From Bacillus sp. FJAT-52991 (lineage in GTDB: Bacteria; Bacillota; Bacilli; Bacillales; Domibacillaceae), in the NCBI RefSeq assembly GCF_037201805.1, contig NZ_CP147404.1, forward strand, positions 1,698,001-1,762,000: a DNA stretch of 64,000 nucleotides. The letters are read 5' to 3'. Both the position numbers and the translations under genes were made by a program. The notes under the pieces were generated by a model, which saw only the letters and a list, made by a program, of their open reading frames with translations, did no database searches and was not told where the DNA came from. This document shows, piece after piece, positions 26,382 through 35,167 of this stretch (position 1 is the first letter of the stretch; each line of letters opens with the position of its first letter).

Positions 26382-28010
26382 TTGATTACAGTACAAGACG
26401 TTAGCTTACGTTTCGGCGATAAAAAGCTGTTTGAAGACATTAATATTAAATTCACACCAGGCAATTGCTACGGATTAATCGGCGCAAATGGTGCGGGAAA
26501 ATCCACTTTCTTGAAAATTTTATCAGGAGATCTTGAATCTCAAACCGGTCATGTGTCCATGGCACCAGGTGCTCGCATGGCTGTGTTAAAACAGAATCAC
26601 TTCGAGTATGAAGAACATGAAGTGTTAAAAACCGTCATTATGGGCCACGCTCGCCTTTATGAAGTGATGCAGGAAAAAGATGCGATCTATATGAAAGAGG
26701 ACTTCTCCGATGAAGATGGCATGAGAGCCGCTGAACTAGAAGGTGAATTTGCGGAATTAAATGGTTGGGAAGCGGAATCAGAAGCCGCGATTCTTTTAAA
26801 AGGTCTTGGTGTATCCGAAGACCTTCATACGAAGACAATGGCGGAGCTGACAGGTTCTGAAAAAGTGAAAGTATTGCTTGCTCAAGCCCTATTTGGTAAG
26901 CCGGATGTTTTATTACTAGATGAGCCGACGAACCACTTGGACATTCAAGCGATTCAATGGTTAGAAGAATTTTTGATCAACTTTGAGAATACCGTCATCG
27001 TTGTTTCCCATGACCGTCACTTCTTAAACAAAGTATGTACGCATATCGCTGACCTTGACTTTGGGAAGATCCAAATCTATGTCGGTAACTACGACTTCTG
27101 GTATGAGTCTAGCCAATTGGCGTTAAAATTAGCGCAAGATGCGAACAAGAAAAAAGAAGAAAAGATTAAAGATTTGCAAGCCTTTGTTGCTCGCTTTAGT
27201 GCGAATGCGTCTAAATCCAAGCAAGCGACATCTCGTAAAAAATTATTAGATAAAATTACACTAGATGATATTAAGCCTTCTTCTCGTAAATATCCTTACG
27301 TGCATTTTAAACCGGAGCGTGAAATCGGAAATGATCTCCTTCGTGTAGACAGCTTAACGAAAACGATTGATGGCGTGAAAGTGCTTGATAACATTAGCTT
27401 TATTATGAATAAAGATGATAAAGTCGCGCTCGTTGGTACAAACGAATTAGCGAAATCAACGTTGTTTAAAATTTTAGCTGGTGAAATGGAGCCAGACAGC
27501 GGGTCTTATAAATGGGGCGTCACAACAAGTCAGTCGTATTTCCCGAAAGATAACAGCGAATATTTTGAAGGATCTGAGCTGAACCTTGTTGAATGGTTAC
27601 GTCAATATTCGCCTGAAGATGAAAGTGAAAGCTTCCTTCGTGGGTTCTTAGGACGTATGCTCTTCTCCGGTGAAGAAGCGCTGAAAAAAGCAAGCGTCTT
27701 ATCTGGGGGCGAAAAAGTTCGCTGCATGCTGTCAAAAATGATGCTTTCTGGAGCGAACGTTCTTCTTCTAGATGAACCAACGAACCACTTAGACCTTGAA
27801 TCGATTACGGCTGTCAATAACGGATTAGTCAACTTCAAAGGGTCAATGATCTTCGCTTCTCATGACCATCAGTTCATTCAAACGATCGCTAACCGCATCA
27901 TGGACATTACACCAAGCGGTCTTGTTGATAAAGAAATGACATATGATGAGTATTTAGAAGATACGGAATTACAAAAGCAAGTGAAAGAAATGTATCAAGT
28001 AGCGAAATAA
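26382..28010 (+). CDS. ykpA: ABC-F family ATPase, YkpA/YbiT-like
   Basis: 542 residues with two ABC domains and no membrane part, joined by a charged linker (about 240-300). The first Walker A is GANGAGKST (34-42). The first signature is LTGSEK and the second is LSGGEK. The second Walker A is unusual (GTNELAKST), a variant I recall in the YkpA lineage, and both Walker B boxes read LLLDEPTNHLD. ABC-F proteins act at the ribosome, easing stalled translation or giving antibiotic protection. Start TTG 26382 follows GGAGGA; upstream in-frame codons lack a site. Confidence 0.87.
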   Translation: MITVQDVSLRFGDKKLFEDINIKFTPGNCYGLIGANGAGKSTFLKILSGDLESQTGHVSMAPGARMAVLKQNHFEYEEHEVLKTVIMGHARLYEVMQEKDAIYMKEDFSDEDGMRAAELEGEFAELNGWEAESEAAILLKGLGVSEDLHTKTMAELTGSEKVKVLLAQALFGKPDVLLLDEPTNHLDIQAIQWLEEFLINFENTVIVVSHDRHFLNKVCTHIADLDFGKIQIYVGNYDFWYESSQLALKLAQDANKKKEEKIKDLQAFVARFSANASKSKQATSRKKLLDKITLDDIKPSSRKYPYVHFKPEREIGNDLLRVDSLTKTIDGVKVLDNISFIMNKDDKVALVGTNELAKSTLFKILAGEMEPDSGSYKWGVTTSQSYFPKDNSEYFEGSELNLVEWLRQYSPEDESESFLRGFLGRMLFSGEEALKKASVLSGGEKVRCMLSKMMLSGANVLLLDEPTNHLDLESITAVNNGLVNFKGSMIFASHDHQFIQTIANRIMDITPSGLVDKEMTYDEYLEDTELQKQVKEMYQVAK

Positions 28011-28074
28011 AACCGCTGGGGAGCCGATGATTAGGTCTCTCTTGAGGTGCAAAACAAAAAATAAATCACATAAG

Positions 28075-28115
28075 AAAAAGCAGGGAAATGGATCAAGCAT
28101 TCACCCTGCTTTTTT
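28075..28115 (+). terminator. Terminator downstream of the ABC-F gene
   Basis: AAAAAGCAGGG pairs with CCCTGCTTTTTT; the loop is about 18 bases. Confidence 0.8.
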
Positions 28116-28256
28116 GAGCTGTTTGGACGATTCTACTGTTGCTTTGAAATAAAGTTTAATCAAGAATACCCCCACATATACAGAGATAATAAAGTTGTTT
28201 AATTTTCGGGAGGCGAATCGTTTATAATAGCTCCCTTTATTAAATATATATAAAAT

Positions 28257-29057
28257 TTATAATGACTCATAGCGAATCATTGTCCATAATCCAATATCTT
28301 TAAAGCCTAAACGCTTATATATATTTCCTGCTGCTGGATTATTGTAAAATAAACACAGCGATTTCCCTTCTGCTAATAATTCACTACAAAGCTTTTCCAT
28401 ACATAATGTTGCAAATCCTCTACGTTCAAATTTAGGTCTTGTTCCAACACCAACGATCATGGCAGACTGGGAATTTTCCGCTGTTGAAGATGCTGATGCA
28501 ACCATCATTCCTTGTTCGTTACGTACAATATAAGTTCTTCCTGTTTTGTACTGTTCAGCGCGCTCTCTCGTTGCAACGCTAAAATTACCCGTTGCAAATT
28601 CAGGAATTGCGGTTAACATCTCTATATTTTCGATATATTCTGACGGATGTAAAAAGCTTGCTTTCTTAATTTTTTCTTCATCAACCTTATAGCTTAAAGC
28701 TGTACATTTTGCATAAAATGTTTCACTATATTGTCGAACTTCCCTATTTATGAATGATTGTAAAGGCTCTATTAAATGCTTTAATCCGCTTATTTCAATT
28801 CTATTTGGATTACTATTGATAATTTCTGCAAATCCTTTTACATCATATTGTTGCTCACTATATGGGATATAATTTTGGTCATATCGCAATAATACAGCAA
28901 TTAATTTACCGTTTTGAAATTGCCCCCAAATATCTTGAATATCAGAATCGTAACCATATGCTTCAATATCACCAATTATAAATAAGTTTTCTGCTGGTTT
29001 ATTTCCGATTAGTTCCATTACTGATTCATGATCATTTTTACTCAACTTACGAATCAT
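28257..29057 (-). CDS. GNAT family acetyltransferase, two-domain
   Basis: 266 residues. The C-terminal half carries the GNAT core: MIVGVGTRPKFERRGFATLC with the R-R-G-F-A acetyl-CoA loop, followed by CLFYNNPAAGNIYKRLGF. The N-terminal half is an extra domain seen in FR47-like members. ATG 29057 has GAAGGAGG upstream; a nearer upstream ATG lacks one. It stands alone, followed on its own strand by the ABC-F terminator region. The substrate is unknown. Confidence 0.82.
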   Translation of the reverse strand: MIRKLSKNDHESVMELIGNKPAENLFIIGDIEAYGYDSDIQDIWGQFQNGKLIAVLLRYDQNYIPYSEQQYDVKGFAEIINSNPNRIEISGLKHLIEPLQSFINREVRQYSETFYAKCTALSYKVDEEKIKKASFLHPSEYIENIEMLTAIPEFATGNFSVATRERAEQYKTGRTYIVRNEQGMMVASASSTAENSQSAMIVGVGTRPKFERRGFATLCMEKLCSELLAEGKSLCLFYNNPAAGNIYKRLGFKDIGLWTMIRYESL

Positions 29058-29135
29058 ATTATCCTCCTTCAATAACCGCTTTTTTTTATAAGAAAAAGAC
29101 TGTCATAATAGAGCCTTACTTTTCTATTGGGGAGA

Positions 29136-29639
29136 TTACATTTTTGGAGCTTCCATACCAAAATTAGCCCATTCCTCTTTTGACGGGCCATAAATACCTG
29201 GAACGGTTAATCTTGCTTGTCGCATTAGAACCGTCATTTGTCCACGATGGTGGTTTTGATGCTGAATCAAAAACAACAAAAGGGCCCCATTTGGAATTTT
29301 GTCACCTAAAAAGTCTATACATTCTTCTAAGTTTTTATCGCTCCATTGAGTTTTTAATGACTGTATAAATGAATGACTGGCTTGCTGGTAGCTGTCTGCT
29401 ATAAACTGAGCCGAATCAGGAACGGGCCAATCTTTTGTTGGGGCCTCAAACGTTAAATTTGTATTTGAGGCAATTATGCGAATGGAAGAAACGGTGTGCC
29501 AAGCTATACGTCCTAAAGTCCAATTCTGTGAAGTAATTTCCTGTTTAAGTGAGTCATCAGTTAAATTATTTAGCAATTTCTGGGTAGCCTCTGATTCATA
29601 TTCCCAAGATTTTAAAAAATGGTCTATGGTTATGAACAT
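29136..29639 (-). CDS. DinB family protein (putative metal-dependent thiol/S-transferase fold)
   Basis: 167 residues, four-helix bundle. The three expected metal-binding histidines are seen: His48 in GRIAWHTVSS, and the pair in IQHQNHHRGQM (residues 125-135). The WTLGRIAWH and HHRGQ blocks are typical of DinB/YfiT proteins. In Bacilli these are damage-inducible or bacillithiol-related transferases, but the substrate is not evident. AGGAGGATTTT precedes the ATG. Confidence 0.85.
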   Translation of the reverse strand: MFITIDHFLKSWEYESEATQKLLNNLTDDSLKQEITSQNWTLGRIAWHTVSSIRIIASNTNLTFEAPTKDWPVPDSAQFIADSYQQASHSFIQSLKTQWSDKNLEECIDFLGDKIPNGALLLFLIQHQNHHRGQMTVLMRQARLTVPGIYGPSKEEWANFGMEAPKM

Positions 29640-29902
29640 AAAAATCCTCCTAAGTTTTTTTAAATAACCACTTCGCTAAATATTTCAATTTTCCTTTCAA
29701 CTATCATGATTTCAACTGTGAAAGTAGGACTTGGCTTCCACTCAGCATTTTTTTCCGAAAAGCCAGCTACGATTAAACAGATAAAAATAAGCCAATCAAT
29801 TATTTATCTCAGTTGCACGGTGTTTCCCTCTAACTCATAAGGTGTTTATTGGAAGCCCAATCCTTCTCCGGCGATCTGCTACTGTAATAACAAACTTTAA
29901 TT

Positions 29903-30265
29903 TTAAATTTCTTTAATAATCTCTACTCTATTACCAAATGGATCTCTAAATTCAAAACGTTCAAAATTTGGAATTGGTACTGACTTTATTATTTTTATAT
30001 TATTTTCCTCTAAAACTCTTCTCCAATATGACACATCTTCTACTTGATAGGCTAAATGAGCTTTTGTTTTTAACCGATCAAAGTCATCTTCTGTTCCTAC
30101 ATGCACTTCTTTATCGCCAACTTGTAACCAAAAGCCTCCACGTCTTTTAAGTGAATCTGGCTTTTCAATCTCTGCTAACCCTAGTACATTACAATAAAAA
30201 TGTTTCCCTTTTTCTTCCGCACCCTTTGGTATAGTGATCTGAACGTGATGTAAGCCAATGATCAT
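29903..30265 (-). CDS. VOC/glyoxalase-like family protein
   Basis: 120 residues, single two-module VOC domain. The N terminus GLHHVQITIPKGAEEKGKHF carries the first metal-position His, the middle EVHVGTEDDF and AHLAYQVEDV contain further His residues, and the end FEFRDPFGNRVEIIKE has the final Glu. The metal site therefore looks complete, unlike the PhnB-like protein at 6742. Substrate unknown; glyoxalase-like detoxification is possible. AGGAAGGATGT precedes the ATG. Confidence 0.8.
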   Translation of the reverse strand: MIIGLHHVQITIPKGAEEKGKHFYCNVLGLAEIEKPDSLKRRGGFWLQVGDKEVHVGTEDDFDRLKTKAHLAYQVEDVSYWRRVLEENNIKIIKSVPIPNFERFEFRDPFGNRVEIIKEI

Positions 30266-30277
30266 TTTACATCCTTC

Positions 30278-30545
30278 CTATGTTTTAAAACCATCTCCAT
30301 CTCTATTATTCCCTGTTTTGAAATAGTGATAAACTTGACTACTTCCAAGGGCTCTAGGGTAATCGTACACTTTTCCACGATATCGTTCTTCCCTTGAGGA
30401 TAGAGTCTCACTTGTACGTTCTCCTAGAACATGAATGGACGTATTGCGTATAGACACTTCTTCAAGCAAGTCTACGAAGACTCCTTGTATGTTTATCGTT
30501 TCGTATTGGACGTGGTCACGACCAATTGTTTATAAGTTTATTATA
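30278..30545 (-). pseudogene. Unrecognised reading frame, probably a gene fragment
   Basis: On the minus strand an open frame from about 30530 to 30278 reads IGRDHVQYETINIQGVFVD and later YRGKVYDYPRALGSSQVYHY, ending at a stop. It has no ribosome site before the only internal TTG start (30469) and no recognised domain. Coding-like composition suggests the 3' part of a decayed gene lying between the VOC gene and the guaC promoter. Confidence 0.35.
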
Positions 30546-30664
30546 AGGGTCCCAGTAGCAAAAGGCGGAAAACATACGGCAAGCAACATTCGACAAAAAC
30601 CATTTTTTTGATGATAATGCTTAAATACCTTTTGATTTTTTAATGAAAATGCGAACACTAAACA

Positions 30665-30693
30665 TTTACAAACGTTAAAAGTTCGTTTATAAT
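30665..30693 (+). promoter_or_regulatory. Sigma-A promoter of guaC
   Basis: TTTACA (30665-30670) and a perfect TATAAT (30688-30693) are 17 bases apart. Transcription would begin near 30700, about 25 bases before the aptamer. Confidence 0.75.
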
Positions 30694-30724
30694 CAAATTT
30701 GTATTTGAATGAATTATTTAACAA

Positions 30725-30794
30725 CATTCGTATATTCTTAGAAATATGGTCTAAGAGTTTCTACTAGGAGCCTAAAAAATCCTAACTACGAATG
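30725..30794 (+). ncRNA. Purine riboswitch aptamer, guanine type, upstream of guaC
   Basis: All hallmarks are present: P1 CATTCGTA paired with TACGAATG (8 bp), P2 CTTAGA/TCTAAG closing an AATATGG loop, the joining sequence GTTTCTA, P3 TAGGA/TCCTA. The ligand-pairing base, the position before UACG in J3/1, is C30786, which predicts guanine rather than adenine. The 3' half of P3 and P1 is also the 5' half of the terminator that follows, so folding of the ligand-bound aptamer should prevent termination. Confidence 0.85.
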
Positions 30795-30833
30795 GGTGGG
30801 ATTACTCTACCCATTTATAGTTAGGATTTTTTT
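30775..30833 (+). terminator. Riboswitch-controlled terminator before guaC
   Basis: AAAAAATCCTAACTA pairs with TAGTTAGGATTTTTT, extended by CGAATGGGTGG with CTACCCATTTA, and ends in seven T. It overlaps the aptamer over 30775-30794, so the two folds exclude each other. Confidence 0.88.
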
Positions 30834-30892
30834 GTTACTTTAAGATTTTGACGAACATTACTATTGAAATTATTCTTTTAGGAGTGTATATC

Positions 30893-31876
30893 ATGGAAAA
30901 TGTATTTGATTATGAAGATATTCAGTTAATTCCTACTAAATGTGTGGTTAACAGCCGTTCTGAGTGTGATACCACTGTGACACTAGGAGGTCGTCAATTT
31001 AAACTTCCTGTTGTGCCAGCCAATATGCAAACAATCATTGATGAAAAGATAGCCCTTTATCTTGCTGAAAATAATTATTTTTATATTATGCATCGCTTTG
31101 AGCCAGAAAAACGGCGGTCATTTGTAGAGGATATGCAGGCAAAAGGTTTCTACGCTTCAATTAGTGTTGGAGTGAAAGAAGAAGAATATCAATTCATTGA
31201 AGAGCTTGCAAAGGCAGAGCTTACCCCTGAATTCATAACGATCGATATTGCACATGGTCATTCAAATGCTGTCATTAATATGATTCAGCATATTAAAAAA
31301 CACCTACCCGATAGCTTTGTCATTGCTGGTAATGTTGGTACTCCTGAAGCTGTGCGAGAACTGGAGAATGCCGGTGCTGATGCGACAAAAGTTGGGATTG
31401 GTCCTGGTAAAGTATGTATCACAAAAATTAAAACAGGATTCGGGACTGGAGGCTGGCAGTTGGCAGCACTTCGTTGGTGTGCAAAAGCAGCAAGTAAACC
31501 GATTATTGCTGATGGTGGAATACGGACACACGGTGATATAGCCAAATCAATCCGTTTCGGTGCATCGATGGTCATGATTGGCTCCCTTTTTGCCGGACAT
31601 AAAGAATCACCAGGAGAAACCATCGAAAAAGATGGAAAGTTTGTTAAAGAATATTTTGGCTCTGCTTCTGAATATCAAAAAGGTGAAAAGAAGAACGTAG
31701 AAGGTAAGAAAATGTACGTTGAGCATAAAGGTTCCTTACAGGATACGTTAACTGAAATGGAACAAGATCTTCAATCTTCTATTTCATATGCTGGCGGAAC
31801 CACTTTAGACTCCATTCGTCACGTAGATTATGTTATTGTTAAAAACTCTATTTTTAATGGTGATAAAGTATATTAA
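30893..31876 (+). CDS. guaC: GMP reductase
   Basis: 327 residues, (beta/alpha)8 enzyme of the IMPDH/GMPR family without CBS domains. The catalytic Cys175 is in [11 protein letters not shown] and the neighbouring [10 protein letters not shown] segment is the GMPR form. [10 protein letters not shown] and [18 protein letters not shown] are also conserved. It converts GMP to IMP with NADPH, moving guanine nucleotides back towards adenine. AGGAG precedes ATG 30893. Control by the guanine-type riboswitch in front of it makes physiological sense if guanine turns it on. Confidence 0.93.
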   Translation: MENVFDYEDIQLIPTKCVVNSRSECDTTVTLGGRQFKLPVVPANMQTIIDEKIALYLAENNYFYIMHRFEPEKRRSFVEDMQAKGFYASISVGVKEEEYQFIEELAKAELTPEFITIDIAHGHSNAVINMIQHIKKHLPDSFVIAGNVGTPEAVRELENAGADATKVGIGPGKVCITKIKTGFGTGGWQLAALRWCAKAASKPIIADGGIRTHGDIAKSIRFGASMVMIGSLFAGHKESPGETIEKDGKFVKEYFGSASEYQKGEKKNVEGKKMYVEHKGSLQDTLTEMEQDLQSSISYAGGTTLDSIRHVDYVIVKNSIFNGDKVY

Positions 31877-32065
31877 AGCCTGATTCAAAGAAAGCTTCTA
31901 AAGGCAAGTAGTTTAATTCTATGGAGAGAATTAGATGGACAAGCACGACAGCATACTTAATCCGCAGTGATTAAATATGTTGTTTTTTTCATTTTTAATA
32001 TGCTATAAATTCCTATCTAGTAACTAAGCACGCAACTTCTCCAACGATTTTATTTTATCCCGCAT

Positions 32066-32198
32066 TAACGGGCTGTAAGACCCCCACCTCAACATGGCAG
32101 AAGAAACGTAGGCATGTAGGTGGGGGATCAACAGCCCGTAAAAGCCCGATCCGTTCAACTAACAATCAGTGGGGGATGAAGAAAACCCCCATTGATTG
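32066..32198. repeat. Two large adjacent hairpins, possible IS200/IS605-type end or structured RNA
   Basis: First hairpin 32066-32141: TTAACGGGCTGT and CCCCCACCT pair with AGGTGGGGG and ACAGCCCGTAA, enclosing a smaller ACATG/CATGT stem. Second hairpin 32163-32198: CAATCAGTGGGGG pairs with CCCCCATTGATTG. Neither is followed by a T run. The nested form reminds me of right ends of IS200/IS605 elements or of TnpB guide RNA scaffolds, but no tnpA or tnpB remains. The rest of 31877-32203 has no gene. Confidence 0.5.
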
Positions 32199-32203
32199 AA
32201 GTT

Positions 32204-32479
32204 TCACTTTATCTTTTTATAGGCATCGATAAAATCGTGCGGGCTTGACGTGACCACATAAGCAAAAACCCCACGAATCGTATGTAAGTAGAAAAATCCA
32301 TAATTGGCAGAAAGTAATCGAAATGACATATCATGAACTTCTATTATCTGGAACTCATGAGAAGCGGTGATCACTTTATCTTGATATAAGTGAAGGTATT
32401 CTTCTGTTTGCGAAATCTTTTGCTGACCCCGTTCGATTTGTCGACTAGTAATAATATACGGTTGTGTCGCGTAAAGCAT
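32204..32479 (-). CDS. Small uncharacterised protein, possible PH-like fold
   Basis: 91 residues, soluble. Alternating strands (HLYQDKVITASHEFQIIEVH, FRLLSANYGFFYLHTIRGVF) followed by a final helix (HDFIDAYKKIK) recall small bacterial PH-domain proteins, but I cannot name the family. The ATG at 32479 has AAAAGGAGAGAGCC upstream on its strand. It is isolated between the hairpin pair and the epimerase gene. Confidence 0.6.
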   Translation of the reverse strand: MLYATQPYIITSRQIERGQQKISQTEEYLHLYQDKVITASHEFQIIEVHDMSFRLLSANYGFFYLHTIRGVFAYVVTSSPHDFIDAYKKIK

Positions 32480-32636
32480 GGCTCTCTCCTTTTGAACTTC
32501 TTTTTCAAAGAGTGTAACAGAACATCTGTAAGAGAAAAAGGAAAATGATCGTCATATCTTTTCTTCTATCATTCATTAATGACCTGATTCACCATTGTAT
32601 ATATTTTTTAGCTTACAAATTTTTTATGTTCAGGCT

Positions 32637-33566
32637 TCACTTTTTCATAAAATTTATCGTTTCTGTTAGACCTTGAGCATAAGGCGTTTGCGGCAGTGGA
32701 CCAATTTCTTTTTCATATGTTTCTCCAGAAAGAATGACTGGCTTTTCATACAAATACATCATTTCAATCACTTCTCTCATTTCTTTGCTAAATAGTGAAA
32801 GCAAGCGGATCATCCCTTTATTTACTTGAAGAAAAGAATGAGAATTTCCTGTAATCTTTTCTAAAATTTTTAGTAATTCATGACCGCTGATCGTCCCTGC
32901 TCCAGGAATGTTCCAGCATCTTCCGTAGGCAGATTCATGGCGCGATAATTCAATGAGCGCTTTTGCTCCATCTGGTGTATAAATAAATTCACGTTGTTTA
33001 GACATATCGCCCACATACATAGCTTTTTTGTTCTTTATGATATTTTGTAAAGTTGTATGCATCACGGTGTTTGTCGCGTTTGGTCCATAAAAGTCAGGAA
33101 AATGAGCGCGAACAGCCGGCACTTCAGATCGAGTGATGAGTTCTTCCATTTGTAAGCGGATGCGCCCTTTTTTTGTATGAGGTTGTTTAGAAGCCGCTTC
33201 ATTCACCTTTCGATCATGATTTTGCCCGTAAGCATAAATATTATCGACAATAGCCAATTTACATTGATTGATCTTTGCGGCATCGAGGATATTTTGTGTC
33301 ATGATCGAGAGCTTTTCTTGCCACATAGAATAAGGGATATTTGCTGCGTGGTAAATGATATCGACTCCTTCAGAAGCCCTTATCAAATCACTAAGTTGAA
33401 ATATATCTCCTGTTATTACTTTTACATTGGACATAGCCGCAAATAATGTCTCCATTTTTGCCTTTGTTCTAGCAAAGGCAATCGTTTGGACCCCTTCTCT
33501 ATTAAGTTCTTTCACAATTGGATAACCCATTCCGCCTGAAGCTCCTAATACTAATGCTTTTTTCAT
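32637..33566 (-). CDS. NAD(P)-dependent epimerase/dehydratase (extended SDR-like)
   Basis: 309 residues. The N-terminal Rossmann motif is LGASGGMGYPIVKEL (GxSGGxG), with HAANIPYSMW and the IYAYGQNHD segment holding the active-site Tyr of the family in a non-canonical setting. Membership in the atypical NmrA/epimerase group is therefore more likely than a classical Y-x-x-x-K enzyme. ATG 33566 is 6 bases from GGAGGTG; the GTG nine bases upstream lies in that site. A TetR gene follows upstream and twin operators flank it, so it is likely repressed until an inducer binds. Confidence 0.78.
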   Translation of the reverse strand: MKKALVLGASGGMGYPIVKELNREGVQTIAFARTKAKMETLFAAMSNVKVITGDIFQLSDLIRASEGVDIIYHAANIPYSMWQEKLSIMTQNILDAAKINQCKLAIVDNIYAYGQNHDRKVNEAASKQPHTKKGRIRLQMEELITRSEVPAVRAHFPDFYGPNATNTVMHTTLQNIIKNKKAMYVGDMSKQREFIYTPDGAKALIELSRHESAYGRCWNIPGAGTISGHELLKILEKITGNSHSFLQVNKGMIRLLSLFSKEMREVIEMMYLYEKPVILSGETYEKEIGPLPQTPYAQGLTETINFMKK

Positions 33567-33585
33567 ATTCTCCACCTCCGAATTA

Positions 33586-33602
33586 ATTGACCACTGTTCA
33601 AT
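33586..33602. promoter_or_regulatory. TetR operator, copy 1
   Basis: ATTGACCACTGTTCAAT, an imperfect 17-bp palindrome between the tetR stop and the epimerase start. It matches the copy at 34211-34227 in 14 of 17 positions. Confidence 0.65.
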
Positions 33603-33617
33603 AAAAGGGTAAAAAAA

Positions 33618-34190
33618 TTAGTTTGACTGGATTCCTTTTAATAAAAATTGCACATGAGCATCGGCTAGCTCTCGTACATCAGTCATTGTTTGTCCGCTGC
33701 GGCAATACATCGTCACAAATCCATGAAGACTAAGAAACAGCAGCCAAGTTTCTTTAAGTGTGATTTGTCCAGGGCATAGTTCCGTAATAACAGCAGCAAA
33801 CCGCTCATAACTGACATCGGGTGCGTTTTCTGTGTAGCTCTTTAACTCTTCATCTTTAATCAAAAACATGATTTCATAATCACTTTGATTGTTCATTCCA
33901 TACTCAATAAAACCAAGCAGCACTTTTTCTAGCTTTTCATCTGAAGAAAGCGGAGAAGCCATAACACCTTCAAGCATTTCGTTCAATTTAGAAAAATTGG
34001 CTTTCACTAGGGCAAAAAATAATTCTGCTTTGTTTTTAAAATGATAATAGATCGCTCCATGACTATAATTTAATTTTTTCGCAATTTGGCGCATAGAAGT
34101 ATGCTGGTAGCCATTTTCTACAAATAAATCTCTAGCGGCCTCCATAATCATTTCTCGTGTTAGTTCCTTCTCTACGGCTTTTCTTGGCAT
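33618..34190 (-). CDS. TetR/AcrR family transcriptional regulator
   Basis: 190 residues. The N-terminal helix-turn-helix is AARDLFVENGYQHTSMRQIA then LNYSHGAIYYHFKNKAELFF (residues 18-62). The C-terminal helical ligand domain is intact. Almost identical 17-bp palindromes lie in its own promoter (34211-34227) and before the epimerase gene (33586-33602), so it probably represses both itself and that gene. AAGGAGAT precedes the ATG. Confidence 0.88.
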   Translation of the reverse strand: MPRKAVEKELTREMIMEAARDLFVENGYQHTSMRQIAKKLNYSHGAIYYHFKNKAELFFALVKANFSKLNEMLEGVMASPLSSDEKLEKVLLGFIEYGMNNQSDYEIMFLIKDEELKSYTENAPDVSYERFAAVITELCPGQITLKETWLLFLSLHGFVTMYCRSGQTMTDVRELADAHVQFLLKGIQSN

Positions 34191-34210
34191 TTATACATCT
34201 CCTTATTTTT

Positions 34211-34227
34211 ATTGACCATTGGTTAAT
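34211..34227. promoter_or_regulatory. TetR operator, copy 2
   Basis: ATTGACCATTGGTTAAT lies 20 bp upstream of the tetR ATG. See the copy at 33586. From 34228 to 34570 the DNA is AT-rich with no gene or clear signal. Confidence 0.65.
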
Positions 34228-34571
34228 AAAAATATATTCCATCATTTAGTGTTTGTCAATAAGAAAGAATGATGAAATACATTACTTTTTCTTTTTTTTA
34301 TTTTAGATTAGTTAGAGATTTCAAAAAACACATTTTTTAATTTTTTCATATTTCTATTTTTACTCATCGTTAATAAAATCACATCCTAGTATGAATGGTA
34401 AGCTTTTATTGGTTAGTCATTGTACATGCTTTCAAATAGATATCTCAGTTCATCTACTTTTCAATAGCTGCCGTTTGGACATAACAATCTATAATTATTC
34501 TTTTTTCTACAAAACCCTTCTTTTTACCTAACTAAAAACTTTATCTTTTCTAAAGGCCATCATCAAAAATC

Positions 34572-34602
34572 AAAAAACGAGCCCTGTAATAAGGTCTCGT
34601 TT
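34572..34602 (-). terminator. Terminator of the DUF2935 gene
   Basis: AAACGAG and CTCGTTT form the stem, and the T run on the minus strand corresponds to AAAAAA at 34572-34577. Confidence 0.7.
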
Positions 34603-35024
34603 CATACAGAAAGTAATGCTTTAGCGATGCCGATAAAGTATTCGGATTCGCGGATGATATGATTAATGACCGTTTTGGCTACAGGATTTTTTTGAACAGC
34701 TGCACTGTTCTCTTTAATTTGTCGGCACAGTTCAATAAATTGTTCGCTTTGCTTTAGACAAAACTCGGTTAGTTTTAATACTTCTTGATATAGGACAGCT
34801 GGAATATAACTGCTTGAACGGTTGAGCGCTTCAATCATACTAACGATCTTTTGATGTGTTTTTGATAAAGACGCCTCCCATTTCTTTAAAGCCTCTACAT
34901 ATTCTTTTTCTAAATCAGGCAATAGTTCTCGAATTACTACAGTATGTTCTTCTTCTTGATGTTTCCAAAATTCAGCTTCATCCAATATTCGCAAAGGCAT
35001 TTGAGGGCCATAATAAAACTGCAT
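34602..35024 (-). CDS. DUF2935 family protein
   Basis: 140 residues, all helical. The conserved early block FWKHQEEEHTVVIRELLPDL is characteristic of DUF2935, a Bacillus family with a presumed ferritin-like helical bundle and conserved Glu/His residues (HQEEEH here; later ESEYFIG). ATG 35024 is preceded by GGAAGGGTG; the GTG inside that site is not used. It has its own terminator. Function unknown; a metal-binding role is suggested by the Glu/His residues only. Confidence 0.75.
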   Translation of the reverse strand: MQFYYGPQMPLRILDEAEFWKHQEEEHTVVIRELLPDLEKEYVEALKKWEASLSKTHQKIVSMIEALNRSSSYIPAVLYQEVLKLTEFCLKQSEQFIELCRQIKENSAAVQKNPVAKTVINHIIRESEYFIGIAKALLSV

Positions 35025-35167
35025 AAAAGTCACCCTTCCATCGATAGTTTAGTACATGCTATGACTGCCGATAAAGAAGTATGAGTGTAGGTAATTAATT
35101 GCCAGTATACTTTATGAAAAGGCGGTCAGACTAACAGAGAATGTTATTGAAAAGGAGAATGATGACG

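Noticed and set aside
29660..29810. Minus-strand reading with a signal-peptide-like start (LIFICLIVAGF) and a following hydrophilic stretch
   Set aside because: No ATG, GTG or TTG start in the right frame; at most a gene relic.
30530..30727. A 65-codon minus-strand frame
   Set aside because: It lies over the guaC promoter and has no ribosome site.
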